Of a stretch of 64,000 bases of DNA, positions 34,250 through 44,995 are shown piece after piece (the first letter of the stretch is position 1; each line of letters starts with the position of its first letter). A program made the translations under genes and the position numbers. Source of the DNA: Symsagittifera roscoffensis (taxonomy: Eukaryota > Xenacoelomorpha > Acoela > Convolutidae); contig NC_087065.1 of the NCBI RefSeq assembly GCF_963678635.1, positions 75,279,345-75,343,344 of the forward strand. The letters are read 5' to 3'. The notes beneath the pieces were generated by a model. It worked only from the letters and a program-made list of their open reading frames with translations, did not search any database and was not told the DNA's origin.

Positions 34250-36850
34250 TTTCAATGTCCTATGTGTTTTGATGTTAAGTCTGTCATTGATGCTTCAATT
34301 GGCGATGACTTAGTGCTAGATAATTATGTAAATACAGACATTTCTATAGTTCGAGTGCTCAGGAGAGTACCTAAGGACTCGCGTGTTCCCTTGGCAGATA
34401 GTCTTTTGGACAAAATGATTGTTATTTTCTACAATGAAAAAATGTTACTTTTTGGCTGGTTTTTCTGACGTCTTTCTTGTTTTTTTTCAGCAAGAACGCA
34501 AAAGAAGTCTCGAGTAGAGAATAAAGCTAATTAGCAGCAAGCTCGACGAGGGAAATATAAAGAGAAGAATAAAGCTGACCGCTTCAGATGATACAATCGC
34601 ACCTTTTTTGATTCCTAATTATAAAAAATGGGTTTTTATAAACACTTAAAAAAAGCTGATATAAGTGCCGCAAATCCGGAAAACGTCGAGAATTTTTTTT
34701 TCGTAACTGAGTTTGAGGTGTACAAAGCAATTATGTTTTTCCCAAATGGTTCAGGCAGCGGTTCGGACAAGATTGTTCTCCAAATTTTAAAGACCTGATT
34801 AGTAAATCTAACGGCAAAGCGAGGCTCATTTTCTTGATCTCGCTTATTACGCTCCTAAACTTTATAGGTGAAGATAAAGTACCCGAACAACTAAAAACTT
34901 TCTGTTTTAGAGCAAAACCTATCGCCCTCGTAAAAAAAGACGGAGGCTTGCGATCAATTGTCATCGGCAACACGCTCAGACATATCGTGTCTAACTGCGC
35001 AGGAAGCAAGAGAGTTTTCGAGTAAGATGTGGTACTGAATGAGGAGCTGAAGTTGCTGCACACTACTTGAGAAATTTGATAGTGCGTGATGAAAAAAAAA
35101 TTGAAACGCTCAGTTTAACTTAAATTAGATTTTAGTAATGCATTTAATTCACTTAATAGAGAAACTATGTTGAATTACGTCTTTTTGGACCGCCCGGAGT
35201 TGTACAAATATACTCACTGCGCCTACAGTAAGCCGAGTTATCTTTCTTGCGGAATTTCCATCATTATTTCTTAGGACGGAACGCAACAAGGTGATCCCGA
35301 GGCTCCACCGCTTTTTGCTGAAACAATACAGACTCTAAAAGAAAAAAAGTAGCGTGAATCTAAAATAAAGGTTCGGTTTTTAGATGATGGAAACCTAGCC
35401 GACGACTACAAGATAATGCTCCGAGACTTTAAAAATACTGAAATCAGAAACAGACTATGGGTTAAGCCTAAACACAGAATAAAAAGAAAGCTATGTTTTC
35501 TATGACAGACCACAAGTGCAAAGTACAACAGAATTAAAGGTAAATTTTAAAAATATTGTCCAAAAATAAAAATCAAATTCAAAGATGAACTTGTAATCTC
35601 GAGCTCCCTGATAAGCGAATCTTGTCGAAGAAAACTGCTGAATGAAAGAATACCAGAGCTGGACAAAATTTTGGAGGTTATTGTCAAGTTGGATGCACAT
35701 TATGGTTTTTACCTCCAAAAAAATTGCTTTAGCATGCCAAAACTCCTGGTTTTTTTTGGGTACCAGACCTTGTTTTTTGCATAGTGATTTTTGGAAAAAT
35801 ACGATCAAATAACAAGAAATTTTTTTTGGAAGGTAACAAACGTGAAAATGAATAATAGTCAATATTTGCAAGCAGTTCTCCCAGCAGCCAAAGCTGGCTT
35901 GGGTCTATCTTCCGCTCACCTACTAGCTTTACCCGCTTTTTTTAGCCTCAGCAGTAGGAGCGAAAGCTACCTTAAGAGAGATTTTTGGGTTAGAGCACGA
36001 GGATTGAACATTTAATGATGCATTAGAACTTTGGTTTGATTCAGAAAAATGTGAATTAGCTCCGGAAAACTAAAATCTAAAAAAAAATTGGTCGGAGCCC
36101 GTTTTTGATAAAGAAATTTCTCAAATGACTTTGAAACTAGAACCTATTGAAGTAATAAAGTTAAATGCTGGCCAGGATAAACTCGGATTGCAATGGTTGA
36201 GTGTCATACCGTGTCAAAACTTAAGATTGAAATTGTCAAATCAGCAGCTTAGAATTGCAATTGAACTACTCCTAGGTTCAAAAATTTGTGAAAAACATAG
36301 ACGCGTTTGCAAAAAAAAGTCGTAACCGAAGATGGATGGCATGGCCTATCTTTTCGCAAAAAGGCAGCGAGATTCTGTGGGCACTCAAATTGGAATGCCT
36401 TTATGAAACGAATTCTCGCATTCACTCACATTCCTTCTGTCTTATAGCAACGAAACCTCCACAGGACAAATCAGAAGCAACCAGACGGTTTGACGCTCGT
36501 CCCATGGCTGTCGGTAGGCAATTGCAACGGTAATTGACTCCCTAGCCAATAGTTGAATAAGCGCAGGCTCGGTTTGTAATCTCGATTTGATCAAAAATCT
36601 GACAAATATAGGGATTTTAATGAAGATGGATATATTTTTCAAGCAATAGTTTTTGAAGTTCAGTGTGCCACCGGCCCAAGAACTGAGATTTCTCAGAATA
36701 AGCTTGTAAGAACTTGTGCACGTGTACGGAGGAACCCAGGGCAGGTAGTTAGAGAGAATATTTTTCGCAATACAGGCTGCAAACGCTGTCCGTGTACTCG
36801 GCACTATTAATGATCAAACTACTTTCGAATTCTTTTTTGTAGAGCCAAGG
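34250..36850 (+). pseudogene. RLE-LINE pol, copy 4 (longest copy)
   Basis: Covers the N-terminal stretch (34262-34468, CFDVKSVIDASIGDD and VLRRVPKDSRVPLADSLL), a shortened basic linker, RT fingers (34834-35025, LITLLNFIGEDKVPEQLKTF, RAKPIALVKKDGGLRSIVIG), motif B near 35275 (DGTQQGDPEAPPLFA), motif C near 35385 (FLDDGNLADDY), thumb and endonuclease region (36125-36530). RLE hallmarks are the HG-LSC region near 36340 and RPDGLTLVPWLS-type sequence near 36480. The linker is about 100 bp shorter than in copy 1. Many stops; inactive. Confidence 0.7.
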
Positions 36851-37600
36851 AGACAAAAGCGCATCTTTTTTTGAGTATATGATAGACCCGTAGCCTCACA
36901 TAAGGTCAGTTTTTTGAGTCACTTTTAAATCTGGTTTATTCTGTGTAGGTTTTAGCTCTCAATCTGGTTGGCTTGGTTATCAACCAATTGACTCTCTGTA
37001 CTTCTATCCACATTAATTTCTGCTATTCCATATCTGGAAAAACTCGAGAATTTCGACTGAATAATGTGATAACGGTACTCCTGGCTGAAACCTCGGTTTA
37101 TATGATATTTTCGACGCCAACTGTAGAAAATTTTTAACTCTTGTAGTAGGGTTGTTGATATCGCTTTCAGTTTTTGATTTTTTGACACAAATGGTTCTTG
37201 AGAGAGTACTTGATGGTCAAAGCCCTATTTTCAACTCCGACCAGCACCTGTTTTTTTTCAAAATGGGAGTTTTCCGCTTCAAAATTTGTCGGCATGTTGT
37301 CTGTTTTTCATGTTTGATTGGTTTAGTTGCTTTGTACCGGATGTTTGCTGTGCTATTAGTATTTTTCTTTTAATTGAAAGAGTTATGATGTGCTAGTGTA
37401 ATTTGTAAACTATTCATGTTTTCAATTGTTCCGACAATTGAAAAAGGAGTGGAACTTTGTATTCGGGTGTAGTCTAATTTTTTGTTTTCGTTTTTCATTC
37501 AAAACGAGCTACAAAAATTAATCATCGGATTGGTTTGAGTGATATATCATATATAAGCCCTTTCGGCCGAGGTTCAAACGACACTAAAGAAATCAAAAAA

Positions 37601-37902
37601 AAATTCCTAGTGTGGAGTAAAAAAAAGGTTTGAATATTTTATTTTTTCGCTTTATTTTATTGATGAAAGCTAGCAATCAGGCATACAACAGCTTAGTTAG
37701 AAGAAATTTGAAAATCGAGCCCTAAAAATTAAACTTCAAAAAGTAATTTTTTTTCTTAAAGTTAAATTTTTAGGGCTTGATTTTCTAATTTCTTCTAATT
37801 AAGCTGTTGTAAGCCTGATTGCTAGCTTTCGTCTATGAAATAAAGCAAAAAAAATAAAATATTCCAACCTTTTTTTTCTCCACACTGGGAAATTTTTTCC
37901 CA
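37601..37902. repeat. Palindromic module P, unit 4
   Basis: Same hairpin, ending in TTTTTTCCCAG before the BEL tail. Confidence 0.85.
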
Positions 37903-37903
37903 G

Positions 37904-38117
37904 GAACAGGAACTCAAGACAGGCAATTTAGTGTGTGAATAGTAAAGTTCACCGACCCCCCAGTTTATTATTTTTTAGCAAGTATTAGAACGCTCAACTT
38001 CAGACAAGATGTACTAACTTCAGACCGTACTAAAAACTTTGAATGGTGACGTCACCTGTCTGGCAGTGAAACTTGCGCCTGTCCACGCTTCGTTTGCCAG
38101 AAACCAAAAGCGAGTAA
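37904..38117 (+). pseudogene. BEL/Pao DUF5641 tail, unit 4 (frameshifted, deleted)
   Basis: A 2-bp insertion after TTTAGTGTG and two internal deletions break the frame (one joins CACGCTTC directly to GTTTGCCAGAAACC). Confidence 0.75.
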
Positions 38118-38423
38118 ATCGAATAAGCGTCAGACCATTCGGCCGAGCGGTCTGAAACAAAGCCAAGAAATTGACCAGCCCGGTTCTTCGTAGACTCTTG
38201 CCTGGCAAAAACCAATATTTCTTGACGGAAGCAAAATTTATATAAGAACAAAGCTAATTGTAAAACAGAAAAATGGTCTTTTCTGGCAGGTTAGACAGTG
38301 TGTCACAAAAAGCTTCCGATCATTGCCGTGTGTCACATAATGCTTCCGATAATAACACGTTCTGGCCGTGATTACACTAATTTTGTTAAACGGTTTAATA
38401 AGAAATTTAAAATGTTAATTCAA

Positions 38424-38453
38424 ACGTTTTTGCACATTTTGTGCATCATCAGG
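38424..38453 (-). ncRNA. Hammerhead-like core at PLE 1 5' repeat (mutated)
   Basis: CUGAUGA and stem II are kept, but GAAA has become AAAA. Confidence 0.4.
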
Positions 38454-38849
38454 ATTAAAGTTTTTACAATTTTTACAAAAAGATCAAAGATCTAAAAAAT
38501 GAGAAACATGTCGAAAAATGCTTTAAAACTTTTTGACCAATCAAATTTAAACAACTGTAATTAGATAAAAAATTACGTAATCAATAATAACATTTTCCTG
38601 TAAGTTTCTGATATTTTTTTTTAGCTTTTTGTTCCTTCATGGTTATAAAATTTCAATTTGGGAAAATTTTCGATTTTGGCATGTCAGTTTTTTAAATTTT
38701 AGCGGTGTTACTTTAGACAATACTTTTAGTGTTAATTCCCGGCTCCTGAATTCATCGCGTGTGTTGATCCTCGGCCGCTCCCTCCAAACATGCAATGTAG
38801 AGTTTTACTACCGCTTTTTATTCATAATGTCAGCAGTATTTGAGTTGAA

Positions 38850-39311
38850 ATGGCAATGATTGTAGCTGCCAGCTCAATTTATCACAGCCTGAAAAGTCTT
38901 GAGCTAGAGGAACGGAGAGAGACGCAGCAGAAGGTCTACGCAGTCCCCGGCCTTTCTTTAAACCCCAATACCCTGAACAGGGGGAAGAATGTACGAGTAT
39001 TATTGGAACAGCAACCTCTGGCCAGTAAGCAGATTATCTTTTGGCACGATTTGCTGAACAACAGCATATCCTCCCATCGCACTAACAACTATACGCCCTG
39101 CCCACTTGATGATCTACTGGCGTATCTACAATTGAAGCGAAGACAATTAAGTGCCATTGTCTACTGCAGGAGAACAGGCACTCCCAATTTTTTTGAGAAT
39201 CTGCGGAGGACAGAGATAATCGTCCTAAAGAAAACCGGTAATCTTATCTCTAGAAGTAAGAGACAGAATCCTGCGGTACTCAGAGAGTATCTCCAACTGC
39301 ACCAGTCATGA
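38850..39311 (+). CDS. PLE 1 N-terminal ORF (153 aa), function unknown
   Basis: ATG-started frame of 153 codons between the reversed terminal repeat and the RT region. It includes ELEERRETQQKVYAVPGLSL, PNTLNRGKNVRVLLEQQPLA, IIFWHDLLNNSISSHRTNN and SAIVYCRRTGTPNFFENLRR. The layout (HD..NNSI followed by an AIVYC strand) is loosely reminiscent of hydrolase-like ORFs upstream of some retroelement RTs, but no catalytic set can be assigned. A second copy in PLE 3 (47187-47423) is cut by a TAA after SSHRT and then frameshifted. It may be the real start of the PLE polyprotein, since ELKSLRVVL-type sequence continues in another frame to about 39500. Confidence 0.5.
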   Translation: MAMIVAASSIYHSLKSLELEERRETQQKVYAVPGLSLNPNTLNRGKNVRVLLEQQPLASKQIIFWHDLLNNSISSHRTNNYTPCPLDDLLAYLQLKRRQLSAIVYCRRTGTPNFFENLRRTEIIVLKKTGNLISRSKRQNPAVLREYLQLHQS

Positions 39312-41057
39312 GGAATTGGAACTGAAGTCGCTACGGGTTGTGCTGTCCCATCGAGACCACCTGCCAGGCATTTTCTCAAAGATACGGACCCAGACCAAGA
39401 AACCATCACAGGGACGCCGCAATGCAAAGGCGCGGAGAGCGGAGGGGTTGGATGGGGACCTTCATCCGGAACCAAACGACCAAAAAGTGGTAAGATTTTG
39501 TTGAGGCAGTTTTTTATTTGCAGAGTGCCACATGAGTTTAAGTGCTCGTGTCCTGCAAAGAAGAAATGACCGCAATTTTGATGCCACTGCCACTCTTTAG
39601 ATTGTTCCCGAAAAGAAAATTTTCTTGGAAACTGTTGTTAGATTATTAAAAACATTTTGATAAATTTAATAACAGATTCCTGAGATTTAAATTTCTGAAA
39701 AAATGCTTCGATAACGACCTTATATCAGTTTTTTTACGGTTTCGCTTGCCTGATAACGGTGTTTTTCAGATCAAGTGGTGCACAGCTTTCAATTGAGACT
39801 CTTGAGATCTGAGATAAGCAGGCAAATGCGGATAGGGCCAAGGCATCGGGTAACCTAGCAAAAGCAAGGGAGGTAGTGAGAAGGAGTATAGATGAGAAGT
39901 GGTGGCCTTCGGTAATATTCTATCTGAACCTGCAAGCAACGTAAAGTGTCAATAACCTGATCAGCCGACACAAGAAAAAGCTTGAAAAAATTTCGAAAAG
40001 ACAGGATAGACCATTAAAAAACTTGGATGAAAGGTCAGCTAGAATTTTAGATGAAGTGGTTTTGCCGCTTTGGGTGCAGGAAACCTTAAATTTTGGACCA
40101 AAACATCCGGTATGAGACAAACTCAATGAAAATTACTTCCTTGCGGACATAGACAGTTCTTTTTCTGAATTGAAGTTAAATAGAATACCCGGAGAAAAAT
40201 TATGTGAGATTGAAGCAGCTGCAAAGAGATATGCTAAGAATGTGAAACAGACCCCTCTGACAAAGGTGTTGAAAAAGCCAGAAAATATTTGAAGGACAAC
40301 GGTCTTCTGACAAGGCCGTTTGATAAGGGCGTTGGTTTTTGTGTAATTAAAAAGGAGACATATGAGAAGAAATTGAAAGGTTTAGTACAGGCAGAACAAT
40401 TTAGTGGGAGAAAGAAACTGACAGACAGCGTAATCGTGAAAATTGAAAAAAGACATAAACAAGGAATTACTCGCCATGAAAAATAAAGACGAGATTAGCG
40501 AAGCGCTGTATCAAAAAGTTGAGATCAACGGGGGCACAGCTGGCTAAGCTGTAATGATTAGCAAAAGTACATAAACAAGGCACACTACTTCGTCCCATCC
40601 TTTCTTTAGCTGGTAGCTCATATGACAACCTAAATAAAACATTGACAAAGTACTTTGATAAAATTGAAGGGGCAAACATAGATACGAACACTCAAATGGC
40701 CAGGGAGATCTTGGAAAAAACTGAACTGGACTCTGATGAGAGTATAATCTCCCTTGATGTAAAGAGTTTGTACACTAATGTCCCGCTCAAGGAAGCGGTT
40801 GAAATAGCCCTGAGGAGATTATATGAGCAAGTCAACCCTTCGGAAACATCTCGCAAGATTACAAAAAACTACTGAATTTGGCAGTGAGTAAGGTACACTT
40901 TAAATGCAATGGTTTGTGGTATGTATAAAAAGACGGTTTAGCAATGGGCGCCTCCCTTGCAGTAATACTGGCCAATTTGTGGCTCAATGAATGCGAACCT
41001 GCATGAAAAAAAAGAAGTACCAAAACTGACTGTGCTACATGAGGGTAACAAGGAGGT

Positions 41058-41205
41058 CTGCCCTGGATGTCAGAAGAAGGCGAAATATCGGACTAAAGGG
41101 GTAGAATGCGAAGTTTGTTTGAATTGGTACCATTTAGAGTGTGGTAACATATCGGAATTTGAATACGCAGACATCGCTTGAACAGTAGAGTTTTGCATTG
41201 CTTGC
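41058..41205 (+). other. PHD-like zinc finger inserted in the PLE 1 RT
   Basis: Order C-x2-C (CPGC), about 11 residues, C-x2-C (CEVC), x4-H-x2-C (NWYHLEC), about 19 residues, C-x2-C (CIAC): a C4HC3 arrangement with the WYH typical of PHD fingers. It lies between RT motif B and motif C. A TGA (41179-41181) interrupts it before the last cysteine pair. Confidence 0.75.
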
Positions 41206-41875
41206 AAAAAACAACAGGAAGCAGATCGGGCTGAGAATGATGTTAAAGTTTTTCTAAGATATGTGGACGGAATAGTTAGTACTGTCAGGGGCGATCCTGG
41301 GTTAGTTCTCGAGGCTGCCAATACGTTGCATCCAAACTTGCAGTTCACCATAGAAGAACTTGATAGTCACAGTAATTTGGCCTTTTTCGATTTAAATGTT
41401 GATCTTGACTCAGGAAAAAAGGTATGTGGGTGGTACCAAAAACCCACTGATACCTGTACCATTCTAAATTTCAGAGGTTGCGCACCTTTGCAGTACAAAA
41501 AAATGTTATTGATGGGACAGTCCATAGCGTTTTTTTAAAAGTACCTCAACATGGGAAAAATTTGACCAGGCATTGGAAAAAAAAACAGAAACAATGGATT
41601 GAAAATGAATATACGAAAAATTGGTCGGACTTGGGTAGTGTTTAAAACTCTTAACAAGATCATTGAGGGAAAGAAATGTTTAGAGGTGAAGACATCAGAA
41701 CCGAGAAAAATAAATGGTTAAAAGAATCACCCCCTTTTTACAATGTATTATCGAGGCAATCTATCTCAACTATTAGCGGCAAAGGTTCGGCAAATATCCG
41801 GGGCACAAATATTTTTACAACAAGAAAACTGAAAACATGCTTGCCATCTCTCAAAATTTCCTTTGCTCGTGAACT

Positions 41876-42020
41876 GAGATCCAAAGTGGTGTTTAAGCTT
41901 ACATGTAGTGGATGTAACTCCACCTATGTCGGCCAGACAGTCCGACATTTAGCCACGAGGGTCGATGAACACCGCAAAAAGGACTCTTCAGTAGGGCAAC
42001 ACTTGTTAGATTGTAAATAA
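41876..42020 (+). other. GIY-YIG endonuclease segment of PLE 1
   Basis: VVFKLTCSGCNSTYVGQTVR followed by HLATRVDEHRK and SVGQHLLDCK. VFKL and YVG stand for GIY and YIG, and the R of TRVDEH is the conserved arginine. It matches PLE endonucleases, including the preceding cysteine pair. Confidence 0.85.
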
Positions 42021-42434
42021 GGAGGTAGGCGGTAGAGTTTCTAGACGAAACAGCCAACACTCATAAGCTACTCACTCTAGAGGCTTTGCATATTTGGAGG
42101 GATAGGCCGAGGATCAATACACGCGATGAGTTCAGGAGCCGGGAGTTAACACAAAACTTATAGTCTATGTATAACATGGCTAAAAGTTGAAAAACTGACA
42201 TGTCAGAATCAAAAATATTTACAAATCGAAACGTTGTAACAATGAAAGAACAAAAAGCTAAACAAAAATATCAAAAATCTACAGAAAAATGTTATTATTG
42301 ATTACGTAATGTGTTATGTAATTACAGTTGTTTAAATTTGATTCGTCAAAAATTTTAAAACTATTTTTAGACATGTTTATCATGTTTCAGATCTATGATC
42401 GTTTTGTAAATATTGTAAAAATTTTAATCCTGAT

Positions 42435-42870
42435 GAACCCGAGAATTTCGACTGAAAAATGTGATGACAGTACTCCTGACTGGAACCTCGGTTTATATGA
42501 TATTTTCGACGCCAACTGTAGAAAATTTTTAACTCTTGTAGTAGGTTTGTTGATATCGCTTTCAGTTTTATTTTTTTTGGCACACATGGTTTTTGAGAAA
42601 GTACTTGATGGTAAAGGCCCTATGTTCAAATCCGACCAGCACCTGTTTTTTTTCAAAATGGGAGCTTTCCGCTTCAAAATTTGTCGGCATGTTGTCTGTT
42701 TTTCATGTTTGGTTGGTTTAGTTGCTTTGTACCGGATGTTTGCCGTGCTATTAGTATTTTTCTTCGTATTGATAGAGTTATGATGTGTTAGTGTAATTTG
42801 TAAACTATTCATGTTTTTAATTATTCCGACAATTGAAAAAGGAGTGGAACTTTGTATTCGGGTGTAGTCT
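42435..42870. repeat. Module Q, unit 5 (after PLE 1)
   Basis: Starts exactly at ACCCGAGAATTTCGACTG, fused to CCTGATGA of the PLE terminal repeat. The same fusion recurs at 45368. The open frame of 151 codons at 42328-42783 spans the fusion and is not considered real. Confidence 0.7.
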
Positions 42871-42999
42871 AATTTTTTGCTTTCGTTTTTCATGCAAAAC
42901 GAGCTACAAAAATTAATCATCGGATTGGTTTGAGTGATATATCATAAATAAACCCTTTCGGCCGAGGTTCAAACGACACTAAAGAAATCAAAAAAAAAT

Positions 43000-43298
43000 T
43001 TCCAGTGTGGAGAAGAAAAACGGTTTGAATATTTTATTTTTTCGCTTTATTTTTTTGACGAAAGCTAGCAATCAGGCTTACAACAGCTTAGTTAGAAGAA
43101 ATTTGAAAATCAAGCCCTAAAAATTTAACTTCAAAAACTAATTTTTTTTCTTAAAGTTAAATTCTTAGGGCTTGATTTTCAAATTTCTTCTAATTAAGCT
43201 GTTGTAAGCCTGATTGCTAGCTTTCTTCTATGAAATAAAGCAAAAAAAATAAAATATTCAAACCGTTTTTTTCTCCACACTGGGAATTTTTTTTTCCA
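43000..43298. repeat. Palindromic module P, unit 5
   Basis: Same hairpin, between PLE 1 and PLE 2. Arms TCCAGTGTGGAG and CTCCACACTGGGA are near-complementary. Confidence 0.85.
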
Positions 43299-43299
43299 G

Positions 43300-43551
43300 G
43301 AACAGGAACTCAAGACAGGCAATTTAGTGTGGATAGACGAGTTCACCGACCCCCCAGTTTATTATTTTTTAGCAAGTATTAGAACGCTCAACTTCAGACA
43401 AGAAAGGGTTGCTCAATCCGCCGTACTAAAAACTTTGAATGGTGACGTCACCCGTCTGGCAGTGAATTTTGCGCCTGTCCACGCTTCCTTGGATGCGGAA
43501 GATGCTGCCACGCGAAAAACATTCCGTTTGCCAGAAACCAAAAGCGAGTAA
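43300..43551 (+). pseudogene. BEL/Pao DUF5641 tail, unit 5 (open frame)
   Basis: 84 codons open: NLVWIDEFTDPPVYYFLAS, TRLAVNFAPVHASLD, ending ETKSE. Confidence 0.75.
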
Positions 43552-43855
43552 ATCGAATAAGCGTCAGAAAATTTGGCCGAGCGGTCTGGAACAAAGCCAA
43601 GAAATTGACCAGACCGGTTCTTCGTAGACTCCTGCTGGGTAAAAAAAATATTTCTTGACGAAACCAAAATGTATATAAAAACAAAGCTGATTGTAAAACA
43701 GAAAAATGATCTTGTCTTGTCTTGTCTGGCAGATTATTGCCGTTTGTATGTGTTTTACCGTATGTCACAACATGCTGCCGATATTAACACGTTCTAGCCG
43801 TGATTGCAGTAATTTTGTTAAAAGGTTTAATAAAAAATTTAAAATGTTAGTTCAA

Positions 43856-43885
43856 ACGTTTTCGCACATTTTGTGCATCATCAGG
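43856..43885 (-). ncRNA. Hammerhead-like core at PLE 2 5' repeat
   Basis: Intact CUGAUGA, stem II and GAAA series on the minus strand. Confidence 0.5.
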
Positions 43886-44013
43886 ATTAAAGTTTTTACA
43901 ATATTCACAAAACGATCAAAGATCTAAAAAATGAGAAACATGTCTAAAATTTCTTTAAAACTTTTTGACTAATCAAATTTTTGACCAATAAATAAATTAC
44001 GTAATCAAAAATA

Positions 44014-44995
44014 AGAAGGCGAAATATCGGACTAAAGGGGTAGAATGCGAAGCTTGTTTGAATTGGTACCATTTAGAGTGTGGTAACATATCGCTTGCAG
44101 ACATCGCTTGAACAGTAGAGTTTTGCATTGCTTGCAAAAAACAACAGGAAGCAAATCGGGCTGAGAATGATGTTAGAGTTTTTCTAAGATATGTGGACGG
44201 AATAGTTTGTATTGTCAGGGGCGATCCTGGGTTAGTTCTCGAGGCTGCCAATAAGTTGCATCCAAACTTGCAGTTCACCATAGAAGAACTTGATAGTCAC
44301 GGTAATTTGGCCTTTCTGGATTTGAATGTAAATGTTGACTCAGGAAAAAAGGTATGTGGGTGGTACCAAAAACCCACTGATACCTGTACCATTCTAAATT
44401 TCAGAGGTTGCGCACCTTTGCAGTGCAAAGAAATGTTATTGATGGGACAGTTCATAGGGTTTTGTAGAAGTACCTCAACATGAGAAAAATTTGACCAGGC
44501 ATTGGAAAAAAATCAGTAACAATGGATTGAAAATGAATATAGGAAAAATTGGTCGGACTTGGATAGTGTTTAAAACTCTTATAAAGATCATTGAGGGAAA
44601 GGAAATTCAGAGGTGAAGACATCAGAACCGAGAAATGATAAATGGTTAAAAGAATCACCCCCCTTTTTACAATGCAATATCGAGGCAATCCATCTCAACT
44701 ATTAGCGGCAAAGGTTCGGAAATTATCCGGGGCACAAATAATTTTTACAACAAGAAAACTGAAAACATGCTTGCCATCTCTCAAAATTTCCTTTGCTCGT
44801 GAACTGAGATCCAAAGTGGTGTTTAAGCTTACATGTAGTGGATGTAACTCCACCTATGTCGGCCAGACAGTCCGACATTTAGCCACGAGGGTCGATGAAC
44901 ACCGCAAAGAGGACTCTTCAGTAGGGCAACACTTGTTAGATTGTAATAGGGAGGTAGGCGGTAGAGTTTCTAGACGAAACAGCCAACACTCATAA
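44014..44995 (+). pseudogene. PLE 2 pol 3' part (zinc finger remnant, RT C-terminus, GIY-YIG)
   Basis: The zinc finger keeps CEACLNWYHLEC and CIAC, with the same TGA between them. A four-residue deletion (NIS-LADIA) follows. The endonuclease frame 44642-44995 is open from an ATG through KLTCSGCNSTYVGQTVRHLA to RRNSQHS. Confidence 0.8.

Larger units (their letters stand above)
39520..42020 (+). pseudogene. PLE 1 reverse transcriptase / GIY-YIG polyprotein, broken
   Basis: Collinear PLE pol pieces: an N-terminal region (FLRFRLPDNGVF near 39740, DRPLKNLDERSARILDEVVL near 40005-40065), 40289-40486 (DNGLLTRPFDKGVGFCVIKK), RT motif A in 40642-40875 (IISLDVKSLYTNVP), motif B near 40940 (GLAMGASLAVILANLWL), a zinc finger at 41058-41205, motif C at 41252-41280 (RYVDGIV, where the second aspartate of YVDD is glycine), the thumb (41263-41538) and the endonuclease 41676-42020 (FKLTCSGCNSTYVGQT, RVDEHRK). 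The YVDG change alone would inactivate the polymerase. Confidence 0.85.
38290..42434 (+). mobile_element. Penelope-like element 1, flanked by inverted terminal repeats
   Basis: A nearly full-length PLE. The upstream repeat (about 38380-38805) is the reverse complement of the downstream one (about 42070-42434); for example GGCTCCTGAATTCATCGCG at 38740-38760 pairs with CGCGATGAGTTCAGGAGCC at 42121-42139. Coding order is N-terminal ORF (38850-39311), N-terminal RT region, RT, zinc finger between motifs B and C, and GIY-YIG endonuclease. Frameshifts and stops make it inactive. The 3' end stops at CCTGATGA, inside the hammerhead-like core, where it is fused to module Q. Confidence 0.85.

Noticed and set aside
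36442-36804. 120-aa minus-strand frame
   Set aside because: Antisense shadow of the LINE endonuclease tail.
42328-42783. 151-codon frame
   Set aside because: It spans the junction of PLE terminal repeat and module Q and has no recognisable domain.
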